A stretch of DNA of 64,000 bases from Lachnospiraceae bacterium (GTDB taxonomy: Bacteria; Bacillota; Clostridia; Lachnospirales; Lachnospiraceae): NCBI GenBank assembly GCA_017483735.1, contig JAFUVF010000039.1, forward strand, positions 17,974 through 81,973, given 5' to 3'. Shown here piece after piece: positions 29,314 through 38,844 of this stretch (positions are counted from its first letter, which is position 1; every line of letters begins with the position of its first letter). The translations under genes and the position numbers were made by a program. A model generated the notes under the pieces. The model had not been told where the DNA came from, ran no database searches, and worked only from the letters and a program-made list of their open reading frames with translations.

Positions 29314-30363
29314 ATGAACAAGAATGAGATGAAGGAGTACTTGAAAGAGGCATGGAGGGAATTGTTTCCTGAAAGCGATGCTGATGATTCTTCTGATTTC
29401 TTCGCAGAAGGAGGAGATTCAATCAAAGCTGTGCAGCTTGTCGGATGGCTTTTGCAAAAAGGGGTAAAGCTGGAAATGCTGAAAATCTTTACGACACCCA
29501 TCCTTGGGGAGATGGCAGAGTATTTGGAGGAAACACAGCCCATGGTCGTCCCTAAGGAAATGATGACTAAGGAAATACTAAGAGATCGTTTTGGCATAGA
29601 TCCTGCTTTTGTTTCAAAATATCCGGAAAAGTCTGGTAAAAGAAAGAAAAGGAAAGGGAATAAGGCAGCTTATAAAAAATGGAGAAAGATGAATGACCGG
29701 CAGCTATGTACACCGGCAAATTTGCAGAACGCATGGCAGATGTGCACTCCTCAGGATGCGTACAATGCATGGCAGATGTGCACTCCTCAGGATGCGTACA
29801 ATGCATGGCAAATGTGCACTCCTGCGGATACAAATAGATTTAGGCAGCTGTGCACACCAAATAATCAGCCATTTGGCGGTATGGGAATGCCCTATGGTGC
29901 GCCAATGAACATGTATCCTATGATGTATATGATGGTTCCCGTTATGGTGCCTGTATTTATGCCTCAGGGATTCTACCCTATGCAGAATGGACAGTTTCCC
30001 TTGATGCAGGGAGGTTATCACGGTCCGGGCAAAAAGGAGCTTTGGTCTGCATTGTCCAAGTATCAGGCACGTCCTGCAAAAAGACCTGTAAGAAATCCTT
30101 ATTTTACGAAGATTAACGAACCGGAAGTAGGAAGTCCTGAAGAGTCGGCGGCAGATGTTCTGATGAATGTACTCAGCGGAATCTATGAGGATTATGATCC
30201 GGAGGATGATCTTTTCAGCCAGGGATTTACATCCTTAAATCTTATGCAGATTGTGACTCGCTGTGCAGAACAGGGATACCGTGTGAAGATAGAGGATATA
30301 ATAAAAAATCCTACTTTTGATGGAATTGTAGAGTGTATGGTTCCGGGAGAAGATGATGAATAA
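29314..30363 (+). CDS. Twin carrier-protein scaffold with five CTP-motif repeats
   Basis: The 349-residue protein is the first gene of the NRPS operon. Residues 1-75 are a peptidyl-carrier domain with the phosphopantetheine site FFAEGGDSIKAV (Ser36). Residues 105-126 are strongly basic. Residues 129-188 are five consecutive 12-residue repeats with the core [RW]Q[LM]CTP, whose cysteines are exactly 12 apart (132, 144, 156, 168, 180). Residues 189-240 are rich in Met, Pro, Tyr and Gly. Residues 275-345 form a second carrier-like domain with candidate Ser307 in GFTSLNL. No catalytic domain is present, so it must be loaded by other enzymes. ATG 29314 follows AAAGGAG. I know no described family with this layout; its function is unknown. 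Confidence 0.85.
   Translation: MNKNEMKEYLKEAWRELFPESDADDSSDFFAEGGDSIKAVQLVGWLLQKGVKLEMLKIFTTPILGEMAEYLEETQPMVVPKEMMTKEILRDRFGIDPAFVSKYPEKSGKRKKRKGNKAAYKKWRKMNDRQLCTPANLQNAWQMCTPQDAYNAWQMCTPQDAYNAWQMCTPADTNRFRQLCTPNNQPFGGMGMPYGAPMNMYPMMYMMVPVMVPVFMPQGFYPMQNGQFPLMQGGYHGPGKKELWSALSKYQARPAKRPVRNPYFTKINEPEVGSPEESAADVLMNVLSGIYEDYDPEDDLFSQGFTSLNLMQIVTRCAEQGYRVKIEDIIKNPTFDGIVECMVPGEDDE
29698..29877 (+). repeat. Five in-frame 36-bp tandem repeats encoding [RW]Q[LM]CTP units
   Basis: Five 36-base units encode residues 129-188 of the twin-carrier protein. Units 2 and 3, and the first half of unit 4, are almost identical at DNA level (AATGCATGGCAGATGTGCAC and continuing). Units 1 and 5 are more diverged and begin with Arg instead of Trp. 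The pattern indicates recent expansion of the centre. There are no unrelated spacers, so it is not a CRISPR array. Confidence 0.95.
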
Positions 30364-30378
30364 TAGTCCGGAGATGCA

Positions 30379-32361
30379 ATGAACAATAAACAATCTCAAT
30401 ATTTAAAGCAATGGAAGCTGTCTTCTGAAAAGAAGAGAGCTTCCTCTCCGAGAGAGCAGACAAAAACGGAATTAAGAATAGCGGACTACACTTCTGACAA
30501 TCTTAACGATGCTGATCTTGAAAGTATTGTCACAAGAGTTGGGACAAAGATAGAGAATATCTATGATTTGACACCGGGTCAGAGGTGGATGCTTAAGGCA
30601 TCCTCGAAGGTAACATCTGAATTCTTTTTGCAGTTTCTGTTTAAGGCAGTGATTCCCTTAAAGTCGTATGCCTTGCGGCAGAAGCTTGATGAAGTATGTT
30701 CAAAGCGTGATAATCTTCGATCCGTATATTTGTCAAAGGGATTAAGCTGTCCATATCGCGTGGTGCTAAAGGATCGTCAGGCGGAGCTGAGATTCGAGGA
30801 TATGTCAGAAATAAATGCTGAAGAGCTTGACGAGAAGCTGAATAATATTATGGATGCAGACAGGAGACGTGGATTTGATCTTGAAAGAGATCCGCTTCTA
30901 AGGGTAGCGGTGTATAAGACTTATGGTAAGGACTCCTATGCTATCCTCATATCTCAGCCGCATATTAATACAGACGGTATGAGTGTAATGCTTCTAATAA
31001 AGGATATCTTTATTGATTATGCCAAAGAAGCATTGGATCTTGATTCGCAGATTGAAAAGCACCTCCCGAAGGTTTCCTATGATGCTTATGCAAAGTGGAT
31101 TTCCAGTAAAGACAGAGAAGGCGAACTTACCTATTGGAAAGAACTGCTTAAGGATTTTTCTACTGTCACTAAGGTTCCGGGAATACTTTGGGAACCAAAT
31201 GGAACCCCTGAAATTTCACAGGCAGGTGTGATTTTTTCCCACGAAATACAAATGGGGCTAAAGGAAAAGCAGACAGACTTTGGGGCAACGCTTAACAGTC
31301 TGATGCTTGCGGCGTGGAGTATTCTTCTTATGAAAATGTATCATAGGCAGGATGTATCATTTGGAGCAATTACTTCTGGGAGAGATGTTGCGGTTCAAGA
31401 CAGTATGCTGATGACAGGAGGGTTTATCAATGCGCTTCCGGTAAGAGCACATGCAACTGATGATGAGACAGTGGACAGCTTAGTAAAAAGGCTTCAGAAA
31501 CAGTTTATGCAATCCTTAACTTATGCCCATTGTTCGCCGGATGAGATAATGGAAGCTGTTGGGCGAAATACACCGCTCTTTGATCATCTTCTCAATTTTC
31601 ATAATTTTAGTTTCGCCATGCCATCCGGAAGCCTTGGTGCAGGAAAAGCAATACCGGGGATACAGCTTATCGAAAGTAAGCTCTATGATAATCTGGCGAC
31701 AGATTTGACCATATATTTCCAAAATAGAAAAGAGGGGCTTGGCTGTAATTTTGCTTACAACAGGAAGCGATTTACAGATGTAAGAATCAAAGTTCTGATG
31801 GAACATTTTGAACATGTTATCAGGCAGATTGCGCAGGGAGATGGGAATATTACCATAGCGGATATCTCCTGCCCTGATATTCATGTGTTTGATAGTGTGA
31901 GCAGGGATGAAATAGAACGTATAAATGAGATAATTGCATTTATGGAAGGCTTAGATGTCTTTGAAGGTTTTTCACATAAAGAATTTGAAACACTTGCGAA
32001 GGCTTCACATATATCGGAGTATCAGACTGACGATATTATTATCAGAGAGAGAAGAGCAGTACATGATCTCATTTTTGTGATGGAAGGTTCAGTTGAAATA
32101 TGCAGGAAAAGCAGCGACGGCTGGGTTCATTCCATGATGCTTGTAAGTGCAGGAAAGATGCTCTCAGCATCAGGAATATGGGATGATGAGCACAGCTATT
32201 TTGAAGCAAGGGCTTTCCACAAAACAAAAGCGCTTTTTATCCCCGGAAGTGTATTCCGAGGCATGATTAAGCAAAATGCCTCTGCTTCGATCAATATTAT
32301 GAAGAAGTTGAATGAACGAGCAGGGGCATATTCCATTTTGTGGATCAATCAGGGACGATAA
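30379..32361 (+). CDS. Stand-alone NRPS condensation domain fused to a cyclic-nucleotide-binding domain
   Basis: The 660-residue protein has a condensation domain at about residues 55-475. Its active-site motif reads PHINTDG (His195, Asp199, Gly200), so the catalytic His, Asp and Gly of HHxxxDG are present and only the first His is Pro. Residues 520-650 look like a cNMP-binding/Crp-type beta-roll (LIFVMEGSVEICRKSSDG, ALFIPGSVFRGMI) without a DNA-binding domain. The likely role is a trans-acting bond-forming enzyme that joins carrier-bound intermediates and may be gated by a nucleotide. It starts 15 bases after the carrier-protein gene. The fusion is unusual to my knowledge. Confidence 0.8.
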   Translation: MNNKQSQYLKQWKLSSEKKRASSPREQTKTELRIADYTSDNLNDADLESIVTRVGTKIENIYDLTPGQRWMLKASSKVTSEFFLQFLFKAVIPLKSYALRQKLDEVCSKRDNLRSVYLSKGLSCPYRVVLKDRQAELRFEDMSEINAEELDEKLNNIMDADRRRGFDLERDPLLRVAVYKTYGKDSYAILISQPHINTDGMSVMLLIKDIFIDYAKEALDLDSQIEKHLPKVSYDAYAKWISSKDREGELTYWKELLKDFSTVTKVPGILWEPNGTPEISQAGVIFSHEIQMGLKEKQTDFGATLNSLMLAAWSILLMKMYHRQDVSFGAITSGRDVAVQDSMLMTGGFINALPVRAHATDDETVDSLVKRLQKQFMQSLTYAHCSPDEIMEAVGRNTPLFDHLLNFHNFSFAMPSGSLGAGKAIPGIQLIESKLYDNLATDLTIYFQNRKEGLGCNFAYNRKRFTDVRIKVLMEHFEHVIRQIAQGDGNITIADISCPDIHVFDSVSRDEIERINEIIAFMEGLDVFEGFSHKEFETLAKASHISEYQTDDIIIRERRAVHDLIFVMEGSVEICRKSSDGWVHSMMLVSAGKMLSASGIWDDEHSYFEARAFHKTKALFIPGSVFRGMIKQNASASINIMKKLNERAGAYSILWINQGR

Positions 32362-32417
32362 TTGAAGACAACAGTAGATTATATGTTGATACTTCATAAC
32401 ATAGAGGTTAATTGCAT

Positions 32418-34202
32418 ATGGAAAGAACAAATCGCAGCGACAGGGGGAACCGCTCGCTGATAAAGGAGATGTATCGCCTGTCATTTCTGACAATGATGGT
32501 TTCTATAATGCTGGGAACTCTTGGAGGAGTTATAGATGGTGTGATAGTCGGGAGATGTATGGGGTCAGAGGCGATGGCATCCTATGGTCTTGTCAGCTCA
32601 ATTTCACCGTTGCTTATGATGCTTGGCTCAATTGTTATATCCGGTGCTTCTCTTATGTGCGCAAGATGTATGAGCATAGCTGATACAGAAAGCGCAAACG
32701 GAATTTTTTCTCTTAGCATAGTAATCGGAACGGTGGTTGCAATCATATATACAGGAGCAATAGTGCTTTTTTCGGCTCCAATCATCCGTTTCCTTGGAGC
32801 GAAGGACAGTGAGGCTTTGTTATATCATGAGGCTCATGCATATCTTATAGGACTTAGCTTTGGCTTCATATTTGCTATGGGAAGTATGATTCTCCATCCT
32901 TATATAAGTCTGGAAGGAGATAGGAAGCGCACCGTTATAGAGGTATTAATTATCATAGCTGTAAATATTACCTGTGATCTTGTCAATGTGTATCTGCTAA
33001 AAGGGAGGATGTTCGGCATAGGTTTGGCTACGTCACTTAGTCAGTTGGTGGGTTTTATGGTATCTCTTTCACATTTTATGAAAGGACGCTCTATCTTTAA
33101 GTTCCGTCCTTCTGGCATTGCATGGAGAAAAACAGCAGATCTTTTGTCCGGCGGGTTACCAATGGCGGTAAACAGAATTTGTTATGTTGCGAAGGTGGTT
33201 TGGCTTAACCGCATCGTACTTTCAATTGCAGGAACAGTAGCTCTGTCTGCCATTTCCATACAAAATAATCTGAATAATTTTCTGAGCCTTATATCATTAT
33301 CGACTGCTATGTCGTTAATGTCCTGTACAGGTATTCTGGAAGGTGAAAAAAATAAATCTTCATTGCGCATATTATTTAAAACAGGAGTGAAAAGCGGTGT
33401 TCTTATCAATCTTATGATGACGGTCGTGGTATTTGTATTTGCGGGACAACTTGCAGACATCTATGCAAAGGGAAATGTGGAAGTTGGCGCATATGCTATA
33501 TCGGCTCTTCGTTTCTTTGCCTGCGGTCTGGTTTTCCTCGTCATTGTGCAGTCATATATCTGTTTTTTGCTGGGACTTGGAAAGAAGAGGCTTGTAGTTT
33601 TTTTTATGATATTACATAATCTGCTTTTTCCTATATTATGTGCATTATTTGCAGGAAAAGCCTTTGGTATTGACGGTGTGTGGTTGTCCTTTGCAATGGG
33701 AGAAATGCTTATGCTGGCGGCTATTTTTGTGACAGTGCTTATAAGAGACAGGCGCATTCCGAAAGACCTTGACGATTATCTTCTTCTAAAGGGTGAGTAT
33801 GATATTTCGGATGATATGTTAAGGGAGTGGACTTTTTCAGAACAATCGGATGTGGTAAATACATCTGAAGAAGCCCGTATATTTTTAAAAGGGAAAGGTA
33901 TAGATGACCGCAGGAGCATGCTTACTGCTCTGTGTATAGAGGAAATGACCGGTAATATCCTCTCTTACGGAAAAAGAGATGGAAGAAAGCTGTGCGTTTA
34001 TGAAAGGCTTGTAGTGACAGAGGATGATTTGATACTGCGAATTAGGGATAATGGTGTTCACTTCGATCCGGTGGAGTGGATTGAGTTATATAAAAGTGAT
34101 GATAGAACAAGCAATATCGGCATCCGAATGATATGCGGAATGGCAAAGGACTTTAGATATGTGAATACTATGGGAATGAATAATTTGATAATTACTATAT
34201 AG
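32418..34202 (+). CDS. MATE-type exporter fused to an RsbW-like ATPase domain
   Basis: The 594-residue protein has twelve hydrophobic segments of a MATE/MatE drug-sodium antiporter at residues 1-450 (LGTLGGVIDGVIVGRCMGSEAMASYG). A soluble GHKL ATPase domain follows at about 465-590, with an N-box (CIEEMTGNILSYG), a G1 box (IRDNGVHFDP) and a G2 box (SNIGIRMI), as in RsbW/SpoIIAB anti-sigma kinases. It probably exports the product of the NRPS operon, with the cytoplasmic ATPase regulating it or signalling to partners. ATG 32418 follows AGAGG; an upstream TTG at 32412 is less likely. Confidence 0.8.
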   Translation: MERTNRSDRGNRSLIKEMYRLSFLTMMVSIMLGTLGGVIDGVIVGRCMGSEAMASYGLVSSISPLLMMLGSIVISGASLMCARCMSIADTESANGIFSLSIVIGTVVAIIYTGAIVLFSAPIIRFLGAKDSEALLYHEAHAYLIGLSFGFIFAMGSMILHPYISLEGDRKRTVIEVLIIIAVNITCDLVNVYLLKGRMFGIGLATSLSQLVGFMVSLSHFMKGRSIFKFRPSGIAWRKTADLLSGGLPMAVNRICYVAKVVWLNRIVLSIAGTVALSAISIQNNLNNFLSLISLSTAMSLMSCTGILEGEKNKSSLRILFKTGVKSGVLINLMMTVVVFVFAGQLADIYAKGNVEVGAYAISALRFFACGLVFLVIVQSYICFLLGLGKKRLVVFFMILHNLLFPILCALFAGKAFGIDGVWLSFAMGEMLMLAAIFVTVLIRDRRIPKDLDDYLLLKGEYDISDDMLREWTFSEQSDVVNTSEEARIFLKGKGIDDRRSMLTALCIEEMTGNILSYGKRDGRKLCVYERLVVTEDDLILRIRDNGVHFDPVEWIELYKSDDRTSNIGIRMICGMAKDFRYVNTMGMNNLIITI

Positions 34203-34217
34203 AAGGAGCCTGATAAC

Positions 34218-37200
34218 ATGGATTTAAAGACATTTGGAGATGCTCTTTGGAGTATGCGAGACAGCGACAAGATTGCAGTAATCTGTGGTGATAAGCAGAT
34301 TACATATGAGACTCTATGGAAGGACGGGGTCAGTATTGCTAACAGCCTGATAAAGGCCGGAATTTGTAAGGGGGACAGGATTGCAGTAGATACAGGCAGG
34401 TCATTGGACTATGTGCGAATGATGGCCGGGATAGCTCTATGCGGTGCAATTGGTGTAAATATAGACAGATCCTTACAGAAGGCACATACTGAACGTATTA
34501 TCAGTGACAGTTCTCCAAAGCTTATAGTGGACGAATCGAATGTGAAAAGTCTTTACAAATCTGCAGATGAGCAGATCCAAAAAAAGGGAGAGGAGCTTTT
34601 GGCTGACATTTCTGGAGCTGATCCTTATTGGCTTATCTATTCCTCAGGGAGTACGGGGACTCCAAAGGGGTCAGTATTGTGTCATGAAACAGTTATTATT
34701 ACCTGTGCGGCATGCGATGAAAATGTTCGTACACGTTATATGGCGGATCACTGCGAAAGAATTCTGGTTGACGGATCACTTTCTTTTCTTGCTGCAATCT
34801 TTTTTCTTCTTTACGCCCTTTGTAACAGAAAGACAGCTGTATTTGCTAATGAGCAGGAATTTGCATCTTATGCGGAACTTGCAAAATGTATAGAAAGAAA
34901 TAAGGTTGATTTTATCTGCCGTCCAAACAGCTGGATTAGTAAGGCGCTGGAAAATCCTGACTACGCAAAGGCGATTCGCAATGTGCGAGTGTTCAGCATG
35001 GGTGGTGAGAAAAATACGGATGATGCAGTGCATATTCTTAGAAAATATGCACCGGATGCTTCAGTATTCTTAAGCTATGGATCTTCTGAGCTGATAGCTG
35101 TTTCTGATTTTTTGTGGAGCCCCGGAAATACAGATCTTCTTGGAAATCCAATAAAGGGAGTTAAGGTCTATCTTTTGGATGACAATGGCAGAACGATAAA
35201 AGCAGGAGAAATGGGCGAAATATGTGTGGGCGGAAGAACGGCTGAACTTGGCTCATACTGGAATTCACCGAAACTTACGGCAGAAAAATATGAGCTTCAT
35301 CAGATTTATGGCAGGATATGTCATACCGGCGATATGGGGCGCATCGGGTCTGATGGGCAGATTCACATCATAGGCCGTAAGGATAGCATGATAAAATTGC
35401 ATGGTGTTCGCATTGAGCCTGCTTATATAGAGCGCATTCTGCGCAATTTTCCGGGGATACGGGAGGCTGCGGTTGTTGCTAAAGACGCTGGGACAAGATT
35501 CCTTTGTGCCTACTACACCAGCGAAAATAAAAATCTGGATAAAACGGCGCTCAGATACTATCTTGCGGACGAACTGCCCTATTATATGATACCGACCTAT
35601 TTGAATGAAATAGACAGTATGCCGCTTAATAATAGCGGCAAGCTGGATCGTAACGCCCTGTCTGAGTTACCTCTTAAAACAAGCCGGACAGAAGGAAATA
35701 TCGACATAACAGGCTCGAATATTGAAAAAATTCTCTGTGAAGTTTTTGCTCATGTACTGATGTTACCCGAAGCTCAAAAGGCTTATCCAAATGATAATTT
35801 CTTTGAGCTTGGCGGAGATTCAATTTCTGCAATGGAAGCTGTTTATATGCTGGAGCAGGAGGGATATAGTTTTGAACTGAAGCATATTTATGCAGCGCCA
35901 TCGCCAAGGATGCTTAGTGAGTTTGTGATACCGGTTGATAAAAAAAGCAAAGACAAAATAAGCGATAAAGCTGCTTCAAATGATAACTACAGTATGTTTG
36001 ATGAAGCTGAGCTTGAAAAATTGCGTATTTATGCAGAAAATGAGCTTGGAGGGGCTGTGGAGGCTGTTTATCCTGTAATATATAGCGTCACGTCAATGCT
36101 AAAAGATAACAATCCTTGGATGATGTGTGTTCCCTTTGAAATGGATATTGCCATATCTCGTGATGAGTGGAAACGTTGTATGGAGGAAATAAAAGATACT
36201 CATGAATCCTTGAGAACGATATTTTTTAAGAATGGGGATATGTATTTTCGTGCAGTTATGAAAGCGGCGGATTCCGATATTTTTTATGTGGATCTCTCCA
36301 GTCAGGCTGTTATGGGAGAACGGTTTTCTGACAAACAGCGAAAATACTTTGAGATCACAGAGAACCTTCTTTATGAAAAAGTAAAGGATCCATTGGGCGA
36401 CAATCTGTTTCAGGCAGGTCTAATCAGGGTGGACACAAAACGGTCAGTGCTATTGCTATATGTATCTCATTTGCTGTTTGACGAGATGGGCGTGGCAAAT
36501 CTTGCAAGGGATATACTTTCATTTTGTCATGGGGATGAAAGACCAAAGAGTGATTCAACTGTGTTTATGAAGCGTCTGGAGCGTTTGCTGTTTAACGACA
36601 GGGAAAAGGCGTTACAATACTGGAATCCTATGTGCTGCCACGATAGGAGAAATATTGTGGAGCTTAGGATGGCTCCCGTGCGAAAGGATGTTCCCAATAT
36701 GCGTCTGGCTATAAATGGGGAGAATTCTTTTGGCGCCAGAGTAGCAAGTTACTGCAAAAAAGAGGGAGTTTCATTTGCTGTATTTGTTCATTCCCTGATT
36801 GGGAGAACACTTATGGAAATTTCAAAAAAGAGTACTGTTAGTTTTCTGACTGTATGTGCAGGTAGAAGCCAAGAGGAAATCAGGCTGGCAGGGCTTTTTT
36901 CACAGTCAGTTCCATTTATGTATTCCGGAAAGGACACATGGTCTGACATTCAGGAACAGCTTATCAAGATTCAATCAAATGCATGGATTATGGATATCCC
37001 TAAATTCTATGAGAATGTCGCAAAAAGATATGATGATGCAATTCTATTAAATATAAAGGATGATTATCATGAGAGATTTTTAGATGGTGTTACTTTACTT
37101 GAACAGAAGCAAATTGTCAGCAGTGATGAAATGGCAATAAAGCTTGATGGAAAAGTTGACCCTCCTCCACATGGAAGGATTGGGATCCATGTTAATAAGG

Positions 37201-38837
37201 CATGGCCGCATTTATACATGCTGGATTTTTTCACTGGGGAAGTGGCGCCGGATTTTGTAGAAAATTTCAAAAATGCACTGGACAAAGAGCTCCTTCGCAT
37301 GACATCAGAAGAAGGTAAGCCTGAATTTATGACTTCTGAGGGCGTAGAAAAGGAAGCTCTTATGGGAACGGTACGTGACATACTAAAGAAGTGCGTGGAT
37401 TACCGTAAGGATGATACTATGTTTATTTTCCCGGGAGCTGAAAAGAACAGGGAAATATCTGCATATAAGTTCAGAAATCAGGTAAAGGGGCTTGGAGCAT
37501 GGCTTTGTAGTAGGGGATTCAGAAAAAAAAGGATTGCTGTCATTGGAAGAAATTCAGCAGAGTGGATCCTTATGGCATACACGATTCTCTGTGGAGATAG
37601 CGCAATGGTTCTGATTGATCCTGAACTTAGTCCTGATGATATTAAGAAGAGAGTTCTGCAGGTTGGTGCAAGTCTTGTTGCCGGGGAGGATTCCGTCATT
37701 GAATCGTTGGATGTAGAGCTTGAAAAGCTTCCTTTTTCACAGCTATGGGAAAAGGTATGTGAGGGAGAAAAGCTGCCTGCCAGTGCTTACGAGGAATATA
37801 TTGATAATGCGCCGGAGCCCGAAAGTGAGGCTGTCCTGTTGTTTACAACAGGCACAACAGGAGAAGCAAAAATCGTTGCACTTACTCATAGGCATTTGTT
37901 TAGTTCTACAGATGGTATGTACAGAACATTATTAAATCACAAGAATAATATGACAATGATGATTACGCTGCCTTTGTACCATATAGGTGCATTTTCCGGA
38001 ATGCTTCTTCTTTACACATGGTTCTGTGCGAGAATCGTTGTGGTAAGAGAATACTCTCTTATGCTGTCGGCGGTAAAAGAGACAAAACCGGGATACGCAA
38101 CTCTTGTTCCAAGACTGGCAGATGTTATTCTTGCATGGCTTCAATCCCAGAAGGCAAATGGAGGTACCGTCCAAAACCCCTTTGTGGAGATTGCTCTTGT
38201 GGGGACAACGGTAAGTCCTATGTATAGAGATGCTTTTGCGGAGTTTGGAACGAACATAATTGATTGCTATGGGATGACTGAGTCAGCCGGTGCCATTCTT
38301 ATGTGTGGGACACCAATTAATGGCATGGACATAAAGCTTTTGGACAATGGCAGGCAGGGAGAGATACTTGTCAAAGGAATCGAAATCTTTGATGGTTATC
38401 TTGACAAGGAATTGGACAAAAAAGATTTCGAGGACGGCTGGTTTCATACTGGCGATATTGGAACTCTTACGGATGATGGATTATACAGGGTAACAGGCAG
38501 ACTAAAAAATCTGATAATCCTTTCCAATGGAGAGAATGTTTCACCGGAGGAAATAGAGGATTATCTGAACTCGTCACCACTCATTAGAGAAAGCATGATA
38601 CATGAGCTTGAGGATCAGCTTGTGGCAGAAATCGTACCTGAATATAGTGCTGGTAAAGAGCCGGAGGATGAAGAACTATACGACAAGTGGTATCCTCTTA
38701 TACAAGCAGAAGTGGAAAGAATAAATGGAGCATTACCCTCTTACAAGCGCATTGCCACAATTTTTTTGCATGTGCAGCCACTGCTGCGTAATGGTCTTGG
38801 AAAACTGATGCGAAACAAGGAAACCCGAAAGGAGTGA
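34218..38837 (+). CDS. NRPS with domain order A-PCP-C-acyl ligase
   Basis: This is a 1539-residue multidomain synthetase. Residues 1-480 are an adenylation domain (IYSSGSTGTPKG, YGSSE, CHTGDMG, NNSGKLDR). Residues 500-575 are a carrier domain with Ser535 in FFELGGDSISA. Residues 590-1030 are a condensation-like domain whose motif is SHLLFDE (His751, Asp755, Glu756 in place of Gly). Residues 1040-1535 are a second adenylate-forming domain (LLFTTGTTGEAK, YGMTES, GWFHTGDIG, GLGKLMR) closer to acyl-CoA ligases than to amino-acid activators. There is no thioesterase. The A5 motif YGSSE, not YGPTE, makes substrate prediction by the usual code unsafe. It lies 15 bases after the exporter gene. Confidence 0.88.
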   Translation: MDLKTFGDALWSMRDSDKIAVICGDKQITYETLWKDGVSIANSLIKAGICKGDRIAVDTGRSLDYVRMMAGIALCGAIGVNIDRSLQKAHTERIISDSSPKLIVDESNVKSLYKSADEQIQKKGEELLADISGADPYWLIYSSGSTGTPKGSVLCHETVIITCAACDENVRTRYMADHCERILVDGSLSFLAAIFFLLYALCNRKTAVFANEQEFASYAELAKCIERNKVDFICRPNSWISKALENPDYAKAIRNVRVFSMGGEKNTDDAVHILRKYAPDASVFLSYGSSELIAVSDFLWSPGNTDLLGNPIKGVKVYLLDDNGRTIKAGEMGEICVGGRTAELGSYWNSPKLTAEKYELHQIYGRICHTGDMGRIGSDGQIHIIGRKDSMIKLHGVRIEPAYIERILRNFPGIREAAVVAKDAGTRFLCAYYTSENKNLDKTALRYYLADELPYYMIPTYLNEIDSMPLNNSGKLDRNALSELPLKTSRTEGNIDITGSNIEKILCEVFAHVLMLPEAQKAYPNDNFFELGGDSISAMEAVYMLEQEGYSFELKHIYAAPSPRMLSEFVIPVDKKSKDKISDKAASNDNYSMFDEAELEKLRIYAENELGGAVEAVYPVIYSVTSMLKDNNPWMMCVPFEMDIAISRDEWKRCMEEIKDTHESLRTIFFKNGDMYFRAVMKAADSDIFYVDLSSQAVMGERFSDKQRKYFEITENLLYEKVKDPLGDNLFQAGLIRVDTKRSVLLLYVSHLLFDEMGVANLARDILSFCHGDERPKSDSTVFMKRLERLLFNDREKALQYWNPMCCHDRRNIVELRMAPVRKDVPNMRLAINGENSFGARVASYCKKEGVSFAVFVHSLIGRTLMEISKKSTVSFLTVCAGRSQEEIRLAGLFSQSVPFMYSGKDTWSDIQEQLIKIQSNAWIMDIPKFYENVAKRYDDAILLNIKDDYHERFLDGVTLLEQKQIVSSDEMAIKLDGKVDPPPHGRIGIHVNKAWPHLYMLDFFTGEVAPDFVENFKNALDKELLRMTSEEGKPEFMTSEGVEKEALMGTVRDILKKCVDYRKDDTMFIFPGAEKNREISAYKFRNQVKGLGAWLCSRGFRKKRIAVIGRNSAEWILMAYTILCGDSAMVLIDPELSPDDIKKRVLQVGASLVAGEDSVIESLDVELEKLPFSQLWEKVCEGEKLPASAYEEYIDNAPEPESEAVLLFTTGTTGEAKIVALTHRHLFSSTDGMYRTLLNHKNNMTMMITLPLYHIGAFSGMLLLYTWFCARIVVVREYSLMLSAVKETKPGYATLVPRLADVILAWLQSQKANGGTVQNPFVEIALVGTTVSPMYRDAFAEFGTNIIDCYGMTESAGAILMCGTPINGMDIKLLDNGRQGEILVKGIEIFDGYLDKELDKKDFEDGWFHTGDIGTLTDDGLYRVTGRLKNLIILSNGENVSPEEIEDYLNSSPLIRESMIHELEDQLVAEIVPEYSAGKEPEDEELYDKWYPLIQAEVERINGALPSYKRIATIFLHVQPLLRNGLGKLMRNKETRKE

Positions 38838-38844
38838 TACCTGC

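Noticed and set aside
29698..29877. Regular 36-bp repeats as a CRISPR array
   Set aside because: Units are contiguous without unrelated spacers and are in frame within a protein. No cas genes are present.
29567..30021. Minus-strand open frames over the CTP repeats
   Set aside because: They are reverse-complement shadows of the repeat; they lack a ribosome site and the coding sense is clear on the plus strand.
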